Of a stretch of DNA of 58,828 bases, positions 1 to 7,987 are shown piece by piece. The first letter of the stretch is position 1; every line of letters starts with the position of its first letter. Source of the DNA: Candidatus Zipacnadia bacterium (GTDB taxonomy: Bacteria; Armatimonadota; Zipacnadia; Zipacnadales; UBA5352); assembly GCA_029821635.1 (NCBI GenBank), contig JALGSW010000005.1, positions 1-58,828 on the forward strand, given 5' to 3'. The position numbers and the translations under genes were made by a program. Below the pieces are notes generated by a model. That model was not told the origin of the DNA, did no database searches, and saw nothing but the letters and a program-made list of their open reading frames with translations.

Positions 1-1064
1 TACCCGCGCACCAGATCCAGGTAGTACTGGTAGTTCTCCAGCGGCACGTCGTGCGGCACGGAGTGATCGACCGAGGTGATCCAGCCGCCGTGCTCGAGCA
101 TGAACGGGACCGTGCGATCGACCTCCGCCTTGACTGCCGCGCGATCTCTGGCGAGCGCCCGCTTGTCGATGCCGCCGACCAGCAGCAGCTCCGGGTACTG
201 CTTGCGCAGCGACACCGCGTCCTCCCCCGCCGCGACCTCCAGCGGATAGATGCCCGTGACGCCGCCCTCTATCCACAGCGGCAGAATCTCGTCGTGGTAG
301 CCGTCGCAATCGAGCAGGATCACGTCCACGCCGTTCGAGTGCAGGACCTCGGTGATGCGCTGGTACTGCGGCACGAGCATGCGCTCGAAGTGTTCCGGGC
401 TGATCAGGCAGCCGTGGTTGAAGCACATGTCCTCCCACATGATGGCGTAGTCCACCTGATCGGTCGCGGCGAAGACCTTCTCCAGGATCGCGATCGACAG
501 GTCGGCCATCGTCCGCACCATGTCCTCGACGAGGCCGGGGTCGTCGTAGAGCGCGTAGGAGATGTTCTCGATGCCCATCCAGTTGCGCGGGCGCCCGAAG
601 AGGCTCCCCGCGTGCACTGAGGTCGGGAAGTCGCGCAGACTCATCGAGCGCATCGTGAACTCCCAGTTCTGCGGGAAGCGCCCCGGCGAGTCGGGGTTGA
701 GGCGCTCGCGCTTGAACTGCTCCCAGTCCTCCCGCGTCGCCACCGGGTAGCGGAGGAACTGCGGCATGCTGCGCGGGCCGTGCTTGAGCTTGCGCATGGT
801 CACGCCTTCGCCGTCGCGGTAGACGATCTGCTCATCGTCCTCAAGCAGCGTCTCGGCGTGGAAGCCGGGGTAGACCTCCGTGGCGATGGGCAGCCGCTCG
901 TGGTGGTCCACGCCGAAGTACTGCTGCGGCGTCACGTCCTCCGGCATTCCCTCGTCGCGCCAGCGGTCGAGGGCCTCGGGCCACCAGCCGATGACCTCCC
1001 AGATCGGCGCGCGGTCTACGTCTTCGAAGTGCATCCAGGCGTTGAAGCGCTCTCTGTCGGTCAC
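1..1064 (-). CDS. Uroporphyrinogen decarboxylase-family protein, 3' end off window
   Basis: This is a cytosolic URO-D-fold (TIM barrel) protein. The visible 354 codons read TDRERFNAWMHFEDVDRAPIWE near the N-terminus, DVILLDCDGYHD and ELLLVGGIDKRAL in the middle, and SVPHDVPLENYQYYLDLVRG at the truncated C-terminus, all characteristic of URO-D paralogues. The GTG at 1064 is chosen because GGAGG (1077-1073) lies 8 nt upstream; an in-frame GTG at 1079 has no such site. It is divergent from the anaerobic ribonucleotide reductase genes, not from haem genes. The family also includes corrinoid methyltransferases and many unassigned paralogues, so true haem biosynthesis is doubtful. The family is clear; the substrate is unknown. 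Confidence 0.85.
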   Translation of the reverse strand, partial: MTDRERFNAWMHFEDVDRAPIWEVIGWWPEALDRWRDEGMPEDVTPQQYFGVDHHERLPIATEVYPGFHAETLLEDDEQIVYRDGEGVTMRKLKHGPRSMPQFLRYPVATREDWEQFKRERLNPDSPGRFPQNWEFTMRSMSLRDFPTSVHAGSLFGRPRNWMGIENISYALYDDPGLVEDMVRTMADLSIAILEKVFAATDQVDYAIMWEDMCFNHGCLISPEHFERMLVPQYQRITEVLHSNGVDVILLDCDGYHDEILPLWIEGGVTGIYPLEVAAGEDAVSLRKQYPELLLVGGIDKRALARDRAAVKAEVDRTVPFMLEHGGWITSVDHSVPHDVPLENYQYYLDLVRG

Positions 1065-1243
1065 GATCGGCACCTCCACCGGCGTGCTGGGCGCGGGAAG
1101 CTTGGGGCGCTGTTCCCTGCTCCGGCCACCGTTCCCTCCACGCCCGCGGGGCGTCGCCCTCCTCTGAGAGTGTCGTCTCGCAGCCGCAAGAGGCGCCTCT
1201 CAGCGTCTCCAGCGGGTCCGAATCGACGATCCTCTATCTCGCC

Positions 1244-1272
1244 TTGACTCGCCCGCGCGGTCGTTGTATAAG
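1244..1272 (+). promoter_or_regulatory. Sigma70-type promoter for the nrdD locus
   Basis: TTGACT (1244-1249) and TATAAG (1267-1272) are separated by exactly 17 bp. Transcription would start near 1279 and leave a leader of roughly 260 nt before the nrdD start at 1538. It is the best promoter match in the 473-bp space between the divergent URO-D and nrdD genes. Confidence 0.6.
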
Positions 1273-1390
1273 TGAGTGCACTTTCCGACCATGAATGTTA
1301 AACAGCCCTGAACGCTCGCGGCCGAAGATGCTCGGTCTCCTGAGGAGGTCCGGTCTCGGGGCCCGCGAAGGGGACATCGGCGGACGGCAC

Positions 1391-1449
1391 GGGTGGGAGA
1401 GTCGGTCGCGGCACCTGGGGAAGTCTGACCAGCGACCGCTGACGCACCC
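1391..1449 (+). promoter_or_regulatory. Structured element in the nrdD 5' leader
   Basis: GGGTG (1391-1395) can pair with CACCC (1445-1449), enclosing GGTCGC (1404-1409) paired with GCGACC (1432-1437). It lies inside the long predicted leader. It does not match a riboswitch class I can recognise; in particular I see no cobalamin B12-box. It could be a regulatory RNA fold or chance pairing in GC-rich sequence. Confidence 0.3.
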
Positions 1450-1537
1450 GATGAAGATGCGGCACCGCTCATAGCTCTGCACCGCACCAACGTTGACGCT
1501 CCCGCTGCATGCGGGCGCCTGGGAGGGAAGCGCGTCG

Positions 1538-3583
1538 ATGGACCTCGACCCGAACCTTGGCGTACGTGAGGTCATCAAGCGAGACGGCCAGCGCGTGCCC
1601 TTCGATCCCTCGCGGATCGAGGTCGCGATCCTCAAGGCCGGCAACGCCTCCGGTGAATTCGCCCGCGACGAGGCAGGGCAACTCGCGGCACAGGTCCTCA
1701 AGGTCATGCGGCACCGCAGTTGGTCCGACAGCCCCTCCGTAGAGCAGATCCAGGACATCGTCGAGCAGGTCCTCATCGAGGCCGACTACTTCGTCACCGC
1801 CCGCAAGTACATCGTGTACCGCGAGCAGCGCAAGCGTGTGCGCGATGACCAGCGGGTGCTCATCGACGCGGTCAGCTCGGTGAACGAGTACCTCGAGGAG
1901 GCCGACTGGCGCGTCCACGCCAACGCCAATCAGGGCTATTCGCTCGGCGGCCTGATCCTTAACGTCGCGGGGAAAGTCACCGCGAACTACTGGCTCAGCG
2001 AAGTCTACCCGAGCGAGGTCGGGCAGGCACACCGCCGCGGCGACCTGCACATCCACGACCTCGACATGCTCTCGGGCTACTGTGCGGGCTGGTCGCTGCG
2101 CGACCTGCTCTACCAGGGCCTCAACGGCGTGCCGGGCAAGGTCGAGGCCGCGCCGGCGAAGCACCTCTCCTCGGCCGTCGGGCAGATGGTCAACTTCCTC
2201 GGCACACTGCAGAACGAGTGGGCCGGGGCGCAGGCGTTCAGCAGCTTCGACACCTACCTTGCGCCCTACGTGCGCAAGGACCAGCTGCGCTACGCCGAAG
2301 TGAAGCAGTGCATCCAGGAGTTCGTCTACAACCTCAACGTGCCGTCGCGCTGGGGCACGCAGACGCCCTTTACCAATATCACGCTCGACTGGACCTGCCC
2401 GGAAGACCTGCGCGAGCAGCACCCGAAGCTCGGCGATGAGGAGGCCGACTTCACCTACGGCGAGCTCGAGGACGAGATGGGCCTCATCAACCAGGCCTTC
2501 CTCGAGGTCATGACCACCGGCGACTGGCGCGGGCGCGTCTTCACCTTCCCGATCCCGACTTACAACATCACCCGCGACTTCCCGTGGGACAGCCCGAACA
2601 CCAACCGCCTGTTCGAGATGACCGCCAAGTACGGTATCCCGTACTTCCAGAACTTCCTCAACTCCGACCTGGAGCCGCACATGGTCCGCTCGATGTGCTG
2701 CCGGCTGCAACTCGACCTGAACCAGCTCCTCAAGCGCGGCAACGGCCTCTTCGGCTCCGCCGAACAGACCGGCTCGGTCGGCGTCGTCACGCTCAACTGC
2801 GCGCGCCTCGGCTACCTCGCCAAGGGCGACATCGCCGCGCTCTACCAGCGCACCGACGAGTTGCTCGACATCGCCGCCGAGAGCCTCGAACTCAAGCGCA
2901 AGACCGTCGAGCGCTGCATCAACAATGGCCTGCTGCCCTACACCCAGCGCTATCTCGGCGAGGTCGATGGTTTCCACCTGCGCAATCATTTCAGCACCGT
3001 CGGCGTCAACGGCATTCACGAGTGCGTCGCCAACTTCACCGATGGCAAGCACGACATCACCGATGACTGGGGGCGGCAGTTCGCCATCGACCTGCTCACC
3101 CACATCCGCGAGCGGCTCGTCGCGATCCAGGAGGAGACGGGGCACCTCTACAATCTGGAGGCCACGCCCGCCGAGAGCGCGACCTACCGCTTCGCTCGCG
3201 AGGACAATAAGCGCTGGCCGGACGCCATCCAATCGGGCCCCGAGAGCGCGCCCTACTACACGAACTCAAGCCAACTCCCGGTCGGGTGGACGGAGGACCC
3301 GTTCAAGGCGCTGGAGCATCAGGAGGAGCTGCAGCGCCTCTACACCGGTGGGACAGTCTTCCACATGTACATGCCCGAGCGCATCAGCTCCGCCGAGGCC
3401 TGCAAGCTGCTGGTCCGGCGCACGCTGGAGCGCTTCCGCATCCCGTACCTCACGATCACGCCCACGTTCTCGATCTGCCCGCGCCACGGCTACCTCGCCG
3501 GCGAGCACGAGTTCTGCCCGAAGTGCGACACAGAACGGATCACAGACAAGCGCCCGTCCGACGCGACAGCGAGCGCGAAGTAG
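1538..3583 (+). CDS. nrdD: Anaerobic ribonucleoside-triphosphate reductase lacking glycyl-radical tail
   Basis: Class III ribonucleotide reductase large subunit, which reduces NTPs to dNTPs without oxygen. An ATP-cone lies at about residues 9-95 (VIKRDGQRVPFDPSRIEVAI), followed by the barrel with GYCAGW (C182), MCC (C387/C388) and GSVGVVTLN. A zinc-type knuckle, CPRHG plus CPKC (C647, H650, C660, C663), sits at the end. The 681-aa protein stops 18 residues after the last cysteine, just before the place where the radical motif RVxGYYRPV normally follows. That motif is encoded by the next, separate gene. ATG 1538 is preferred (GGGAGG 11 nt upstream) over an upstream in-frame TTG at 1493. It forms a probable operon with the radical-tail gene and nrdG. 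Confidence 0.93.
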   Translation: MDLDPNLGVREVIKRDGQRVPFDPSRIEVAILKAGNASGEFARDEAGQLAAQVLKVMRHRSWSDSPSVEQIQDIVEQVLIEADYFVTARKYIVYREQRKRVRDDQRVLIDAVSSVNEYLEEADWRVHANANQGYSLGGLILNVAGKVTANYWLSEVYPSEVGQAHRRGDLHIHDLDMLSGYCAGWSLRDLLYQGLNGVPGKVEAAPAKHLSSAVGQMVNFLGTLQNEWAGAQAFSSFDTYLAPYVRKDQLRYAEVKQCIQEFVYNLNVPSRWGTQTPFTNITLDWTCPEDLREQHPKLGDEEADFTYGELEDEMGLINQAFLEVMTTGDWRGRVFTFPIPTYNITRDFPWDSPNTNRLFEMTAKYGIPYFQNFLNSDLEPHMVRSMCCRLQLDLNQLLKRGNGLFGSAEQTGSVGVVTLNCARLGYLAKGDIAALYQRTDELLDIAAESLELKRKTVERCINNGLLPYTQRYLGEVDGFHLRNHFSTVGVNGIHECVANFTDGKHDITDDWGRQFAIDLLTHIRERLVAIQEETGHLYNLEATPAESATYRFAREDNKRWPDAIQSGPESAPYYTNSSQLPVGWTEDPFKALEHQEELQRLYTGGTVFHMYMPERISSAEACKLLVRRTLERFRIPYLTITPTFSICPRHGYLAGEHEFCPKCDTERITDKRPSDATASAK

Positions 3584-3683
3584 CAGGAGGTCAGCCCGGC
3601 GCCGGGAAGAAGTATTGGCCCGGCGGCGGATCACAGCAAATACCACACTACGCCGCACAGTTACGCAGGGGAAGGCGACAGGA

Positions 3684-3896
3684 ATGGATCGCGACAGGGA
3701 GAAGCAGACAGCCGAGGTTCAGCTTGGGGAGACGGAGCGCACACGCTGTGAGGTCTGGACGCGGGTGATGGGGTACTACCGCCCGGTCTCAATGTGGAAC
3801 GCGGGCAAGCAGTCGGAGTACGCCGACCGCCGCGCGTTCCTGGAGCCGCCCTCGGCCTACCAGACCCCGTCTGGCCAGGAGAAGCTGGGGCTGTAG
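3684..3896 (+). CDS. Stand-alone glycyl-radical domain of anaerobic NTP reductase
   Basis: A 70-aa protein whose residues 22-48 read CEVWTRVMGYYRPVSMWNAG and then KQSEYAD, the C-terminal radical loop of NrdD. Gly30 is the expected radical site. The ATG at 3684 is preceded by an AGGGGAAGG purine run. The frame differs from nrdD, and 100 nt separate it from the nrdD stop. By family knowledge the activase abstracts a hydrogen from this glycine, and the radical is passed to the catalytic cysteine, so this peptide should dock into the NrdD barrel in trans, much as GrcA does for pyruvate formate-lyase. nrdG starts 3 nt after its stop. A sequencing or natural frameshift is less likely, because the intervening reading frame looks non-coding and is too long for the normal short linker. 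Confidence 0.8.
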   Translation: MDRDREKQTAEVQLGETERTRCEVWTRVMGYYRPVSMWNAGKQSEYADRRAFLEPPSAYQTPSGQEKLGL

Positions 3897-3899
3897 CGG

Positions 3900-4658
3900 A
3901 TGGACGTGCCGAAGCGATTTCCCGAACCCTCGACCGCGGATGGGGATCGCCCCCGCCTGCGCGTCGGGGGTTTTGAGCCTCTGACCACCGTCGAGTGGCC
4001 CGGCCGCCTCTCGGCGGTCGTGTTCCTGCAGGGCTGCCCGTGGAAGTGCCGCTACTGCCACAACGCCGAACTCACCCCCCTCACCGCCGCCGGCGTGACG
4101 CCGTGGTCGGCCACCGTCAGGCTGCTCGAAGCGCGCCGCGGCTTCATCGACGCGGTCATCTTCTCCGGCGGCGAGCCCACCTACCAGTCGCAGCTCCCTG
4201 ACGCACTGCGCGAGGTTGCGGCGATGGGCTTCGCGGTCGCGCTGCAAACAAATGGCTGCGACCCGCAGGCGCTGCAGGCGGCGCTCGACACGGGCGTGCT
4301 GAGCTTCGTCGCGATGGACGCGAAGGCCCCGTTCGACGACTACGAGCTTGTGACGCAGATCCCCTCAAGCGGCCGGCCCGCGCGCGCGTCGGCACGGATC
4401 ATCATCGCATCGGGCATCGCACACGAGCTACGCACCACGTATCACCCGGCGCTGCTGACGCATGCACACCTGCGACAGATTGCGACCGAGCTTGCGGAGC
4501 TGGGCGCGCGGCGGTGGGTGGTGCAGCTCTTCCGCTCGGAGGGCTGCCCGGTGCGCTGGCTGCGGGAGTCGGTGGCGCTGCCGGCCCGCATCCCCCCCGA
4601 CTTGCACGAGGAGCTTGCCGGGATCATCGAGGAGTTCGAGGTACGCGGCGAGGAGTAG
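3900..4658 (+). CDS. nrdG: Anaerobic ribonucleotide reductase activating protein (radical SAM)
   Basis: A 252-aa cytosolic radical-SAM enzyme. CPWKCRYC (C46, C50, C53) binds the 4Fe-4S cluster, and FSGGEPT (about 88-94) is the SAM-contacting GGEP motif. The family reductively cleaves SAM and makes the glycyl radical of class III ribonucleotide reductase. Its start is 3 nt after the small glycyl-radical gene, so translational coupling is likely, and the pair explains each other. It is longer than enterobacterial NrdG (about 155 aa) and resembles the longer NrdG2/pyruvate-formate-lyase-activase-like group. Assignment to NrdD rests on this gene order. Confidence 0.88.
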   Translation: MDVPKRFPEPSTADGDRPRLRVGGFEPLTTVEWPGRLSAVVFLQGCPWKCRYCHNAELTPLTAAGVTPWSATVRLLEARRGFIDAVIFSGGEPTYQSQLPDALREVAAMGFAVALQTNGCDPQALQAALDTGVLSFVAMDAKAPFDDYELVTQIPSSGRPARASARIIIASGIAHELRTTYHPALLTHAHLRQIATELAELGARRWVVQLFRSEGCPVRWLRESVALPARIPPDLHEELAGIIEEFEVRGEE

Positions 4659-4672
4659 CATCCACGCCGTTC

Positions 4673-4792
4673 GTGGGGCAGGCTTCCAGCCTGCCGCCGT
4701 TGCCGTCAGCCGTAGCCGTTGTGGCCCCGGCGCCCCCGCCGGGGAGCCGTTCACGCAGTGCGACGGCTGCACGGGCGGGACGCCCGTGCCAC
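4673..4792. repeat. Dispersed palindromic repeat cluster (modules A, B, C)
   Basis: Three palindromes follow one another after nrdG. Module A is GGCAGGC-TTCCA-GCCTGCC (about 4677-4695). Module B is CCCCGGCG-CCCC-CGCCGGGG (4725-4744). Module C is GCACGGGCG-GGA-CGCCCGTGC (4769-4789). The same modules recur near 16.6, 18.0 and 21.5-21.7 kb, always outside or at the edges of genes. They could also act as terminators for the converging nrdG and FAD oxidoreductase genes. Confidence 0.8.
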
Positions 4793-4822
4793 GGTGATGC
4801 CGCTCGCCATCCTGCGTCCCCC

Positions 4823-6685
4823 CTACTCCCCCAGCACCTTCCGCGCGTAGCTCTGCACCGTCAGCCGCCGGTCGTCGGCGTAGCGGCGGATGATCTCCTC
4901 CCCCATCGGGTCGCCCAACGCGCGCAGCGCCTTCGCCGCCGCCAGCTCGAACTTCCAGCCCGGATGGCGCTTCGGATCGTAGTTGTCGCGCCAGTACACC
5001 TCGTCTGCGCGCAGGCGCTCGAGGAACCGCCGCACCGCCTCCGCCGACCGCTCGTCGCCGGGCGCGAGCGCGCCCTCCATCCCCTCCAGCGCGTAGAGCC
5101 ACGGCTCGCCGAAGTTGGTCTCGGCGTCCAGCGCGGCCTCGTAGAGCTCGCGCTCCTCGGGCCGCGGGTCGCGCGCGAGGCATGCCAGCGCGCTCACCCA
5201 GCGCGGCTGCACGAACGGGTGGATGCACGGCACGGTCTCGTCGCGCTCGCGCAGCATCGCCACGAGCATCGGCCGCGCCGCCTCCACGCCCTGCGCGCCC
5301 AGCACCAGAGCCGCCCAGCGTGAGCGCTCGTCGCCCGCCGCCATCGCCTCGATCAGCGCATCATGCGCGTCGGTGCGATGGCAGTACAGCTCCCACATCG
5401 CCAGCTCGCGCTGCTCCCCCATCAGCGCGCCGATCAGGTCGTCGATCGGCCGCGGCTGCCGGCGCTGCTCGCGCCTGCCGGCCTCGATCTCCTCGTCGGT
5501 GAGGATGCCGGTCTTCACGAGCTCGCGCTGCAACTCGGCCACGTCGATCTCGCGCACGCCCACCTCGTCGCGCGCGGCCAGCGCCGCCGCGATCCCCGCC
5601 GCCTCGCCGATCCGGTGCATATCCTTCATCATGCGCACCGCGGCGGCGGCGTCGTGCGTCATCGAGATGCAGCGCCCGGACAGCAGCAGCCCGTCGAGGT
5701 CCTTCGGCACGAGCACGCCGTAGGGCAGGTCGCACTGCAGCGCCGACTTCCAGTTGCCCGTCACGTCGCAGTAGATGCGCGCCTCCTCGCCCTCCAGCGC
5801 GTAGTCGCGCGCGTGGTTGTCGTAGTGGCTGCGCGTCTTGCCGACGGTGTCGGGGAAGCACTGGCCGAAGAACAGGTCGCCAAGCGTCAGCACGTACTCG
5901 CCCAGCACCGTGCGGCTTTCGCGCACGCCCAGGAGCGCGCCGCAGTACTGCAGGCGGTTATTCTCATCGTAGGGCTCGCGCCAGAGGTAGCGGCGGGCGA
6001 TGGTGAAGCCGCGCGAGTAGTCCACCGGGTCGTTCGGGTACACCCAGCCCGCGTCGAAGTTCGCGTGCGAGACCTGCGCGTCGAGGGTCGGGTGGCTGAC
6101 GCCGGGGGTGAGCGAGTAGGCCATCGGCATGTCATCGCCCTCGCGGCCCATCATCCACTGCGCGCCCGCGAGCGCCGCCACGTCGCCGTCGCCGGTCGCG
6201 TCGATCACCACATGCGCGAGGATCACCGCGCGGCCGCGCTCGCCATCGACGACCACGCCGCGCACCGTCCCGTCCTCGACGACCGCGCCCACTATGCTCG
6301 TGCGTAGCCAGACCTCGACGCCCGCGAGCTCCACCATCGTGTCGAGGGCGAGCTTGCGGCCCTCCGGGTGCCAGCCGCGCACGCTCGCACACAGCGTCGG
6401 GTCGAGCTCCGAGTTGCGGCGATCCAGCTCGTCCTGCAGGCCGCCGCTGAGGCCCCAGTAGTAGTGATGGATCGGGCCGCCGGTGCCGATGCCGCCCAAG
6501 AACGGCTGCGCCTCGACGAGAATCACGTCCGCGCCCTGCCGACCCGCGGCGATGGCCGCGAGCGCTCCCGCCGGCCCGCCTCCCGCGACCACCACGTCCA
6601 CCATCGCGGCCACGGCCAGCGACTCGCCGCCCGCCTCCACGGTCTCAGGCGCCTCAAGCGCATCGCGAATCTGAAGCTCGCTCAC
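4823..6685 (-). CDS. FAD-dependent oxidoreductase with C-terminal helical repeats
   Basis: A 620-aa protein of the FAD_oxidored type. The dinucleotide-binding motif GGGPAG (35-40) is followed by VILVEAQPFLGGIGTGG, then DATGDGDVAALAG and GLLLSGRCISMTHDAAAAVR, which are typical FAD-contact segments. The last 180 residues are Ala/Leu/Arg-rich helical pairs resembling HEAT repeats, an unusual addition. The GTG at 6685 is preferred because GGGAGG lies about 8 nt upstream; another in-frame GTG (6691) is too close to that site. It starts 14 nt after the stop of the second FAD protein gene and is surely co-transcribed with it. No signal peptide is seen. The substrate is unknown; relatives are annotated only as FAD-dependent oxidoreductases. 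Confidence 0.85.
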   Translation of the reverse strand: MSELQIRDALEAPETVEAGGESLAVAAMVDVVVAGGGPAGALAAIAAGRQGADVILVEAQPFLGGIGTGGPIHHYYWGLSGGLQDELDRRNSELDPTLCASVRGWHPEGRKLALDTMVELAGVEVWLRTSIVGAVVEDGTVRGVVVDGERGRAVILAHVVIDATGDGDVAALAGAQWMMGREGDDMPMAYSLTPGVSHPTLDAQVSHANFDAGWVYPNDPVDYSRGFTIARRYLWREPYDENNRLQYCGALLGVRESRTVLGEYVLTLGDLFFGQCFPDTVGKTRSHYDNHARDYALEGEEARIYCDVTGNWKSALQCDLPYGVLVPKDLDGLLLSGRCISMTHDAAAAVRMMKDMHRIGEAAGIAAALAARDEVGVREIDVAELQRELVKTGILTDEEIEAGRREQRRQPRPIDDLIGALMGEQRELAMWELYCHRTDAHDALIEAMAAGDERSRWAALVLGAQGVEAARPMLVAMLRERDETVPCIHPFVQPRWVSALACLARDPRPEERELYEAALDAETNFGEPWLYALEGMEGALAPGDERSAEAVRRFLERLRADEVYWRDNYDPKRHPGWKFELAAAKALRALGDPMGEEIIRRYADDRRLTVQSYARKVLGE

Positions 6686-6699
6686 TGTCACGACCTCCC

Positions 6700-7728
6700 T
6701 CAAAGCCTCTCGGCGGCAAGTGCCGCCGCGGCCACGCCCAGCGCGACCGCGTTCGGCGCGTGATAGCACGACTGCGCGCTGATCTCGCCGAGGTCCAGCG
6801 CGGGCGATGCGGCGATCAGGTCACCCGCGCCCTCGGGCAGCATCATCCCGCGCGTGACCTCGCAGGCCCCACCGTCGCGCGCGCACGCGCCCTGCACCTG
6901 CGCGAGCACCGTCGCGTCATCTGACGCCTCCAGCACGCGCCTGCGTGGCAGGATCGAGTCGTGCGCGATGTGCACGAGGCTGCCCTGCGCGAAGTCCTCG
7001 CGCCCGCGACGCAGGCGGATGGCGATCTCAGCCATCGTCCGCCGCGACTGCGTCTCCAGCGCGCTCATGTCGCCGGTGGGCAGGTCGAGCTCGGCGTGCA
7101 GGATCACGTCGCCCGGCCACAGGCCCGTCCACGCCATCACCGTGCCATCGACCAACGAAAGGTCGGCGCCGACCTCGATGCGCTCCGGCTCGGCCACGCC
7201 CGTCTTCACCATCAGCGCGCGGCGGATGACCGGCTCGTCGGTCTCGCGCAGACGCGTCTTCGCTCCGGCCTCCACCGCCAGCCGCGCGCGCTCGCCCGCG
7301 TCGATCACCACGCTGCTGCGCGCCGCCAGCAAACCCCAGCGCCCGCTTAGGAGCGTCAGATCGTCTTCGCCGGGGTGCGCCCGCACCTGCAGGAGCAACT
7401 CGACGCCCGCCTCCTCGGCGGCACGTTCGAGCGCAACCTGCGTGGCGACCGGATCGACGAGCGTGTCGCGCACGGCGTTCACGCGCTCAAGCTCGGACAC
7501 GATCCCGCTCCACAACTCCGGCGTATCAAGTTCCGGCGGCCACCACGTGCTCATCGCGGCCCAGACCTCGTGTCCAAGCGATGTGCGTGGCGTGGCCAGC
7601 AGCACCGAGCGGCCCGCGCGTGCCAGGCTCACTGCCGCCGCCCAGCCGCTCAGCCCACCTCCGTGCACCAGCGCGTCATAGCTGCCCATGTCTCTTGCGA
7701 CTGCTCTGTCTCGCACGATCTGCTGCAT
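6700..7728 (-). CDS. FAD-dependent oxidoreductase, short partner
   Basis: A 342-aa protein with an N-terminal Rossmann motif (YDALVHGGGLSGWAAAVSLA) and VVIDAGERARLAVEAGA in the middle, consistent with an FAD oxidoreductase of the same superfamily as its downstream neighbour but half the size. The ATG at 7728 is chosen because GGGAGG sits 8 nt upstream. The first glycine triplet is shifted (HGGGLSG), which still fits GxGxxG. It is the first gene of a two-gene operon; the second starts 14 nt after its stop. The pair might act on the same substrate or form a heteromer. Role unknown. Confidence 0.75.
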   Translation of the reverse strand: MQQIVRDRAVARDMGSYDALVHGGGLSGWAAAVSLARAGRSVLLATPRTSLGHEVWAAMSTWWPPELDTPELWSGIVSELERVNAVRDTLVDPVATQVALERAAEEAGVELLLQVRAHPGEDDLTLLSGRWGLLAARSSVVIDAGERARLAVEAGAKTRLRETDEPVIRRALMVKTGVAEPERIEVGADLSLVDGTVMAWTGLWPGDVILHAELDLPTGDMSALETQSRRTMAEIAIRLRRGREDFAQGSLVHIAHDSILPRRRVLEASDDATVLAQVQGACARDGGACEVTRGMMLPEGAGDLIAASPALDLGEISAQSCYHAPNAVALGVAAAALAAERL

Positions 7729-7841
7729 GTCGGCGACCTCCCGCGCAGCCGAGATTCCGCGAGGGTCTTTCCGCGCGGGAGGGCCGGGACCTTCCTACAA
7801 CGCGCGGAGGGCTCCCACCGCGGCCCGGCGATGCCGTTCTT

Positions 7842-7906
7842 CCCCCCTCGTCCCGCCAGACGCCGCGTCGTTTGCGGCGTCCAGGGAGAGGGGGGACCGA
7901 GGGGGG
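7842..7906. repeat. Nested inverted repeat in the FAD-AKR divergent spacer
   Basis: An outer arm CCCCCCTCG (7842-7850) matches CGAGGGGGG (7898-7906). An inner perfect 8-bp stem GACGCCGC (7859-7866) / GCGGCGTC (7874-7881) sits inside. It lies in the 259-bp space upstream of both divergent genes and would form a stable RNA hairpin in the aldo/keto reductase leader. It resembles the other dispersed palindromes of the window. Confidence 0.65.
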
Positions 7907-7987
7907 TGAGGCCGCCGTTCCGGCGGAGGTATCCCACGCCTCCCGACGAAGCCTCCAGCACTGACAATACCGGGAGGCATCAAACCC

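Noticed and set aside
1280..1537. Cobalamin riboswitch upstream of nrdD
   Set aside because: Ribonucleotide reductase genes often carry one, but no B12-box or the conserved core strings are present.
1469..3232. Long antisense reading frame (587 codons) opposite nrdD
   Set aside because: It mirrors the GC-rich third positions of nrdD, has no recognisable motif, and nrdD on the other strand is unmistakable.
3540..3683. Programmed frameshift joining nrdD to the glycyl-radical peptide
   Set aside because: The downstream frame is open through here, but its translation is Arg-rich and too long for the usual linker, no slippery site or stem was seen, and the small gene has its own start signals.
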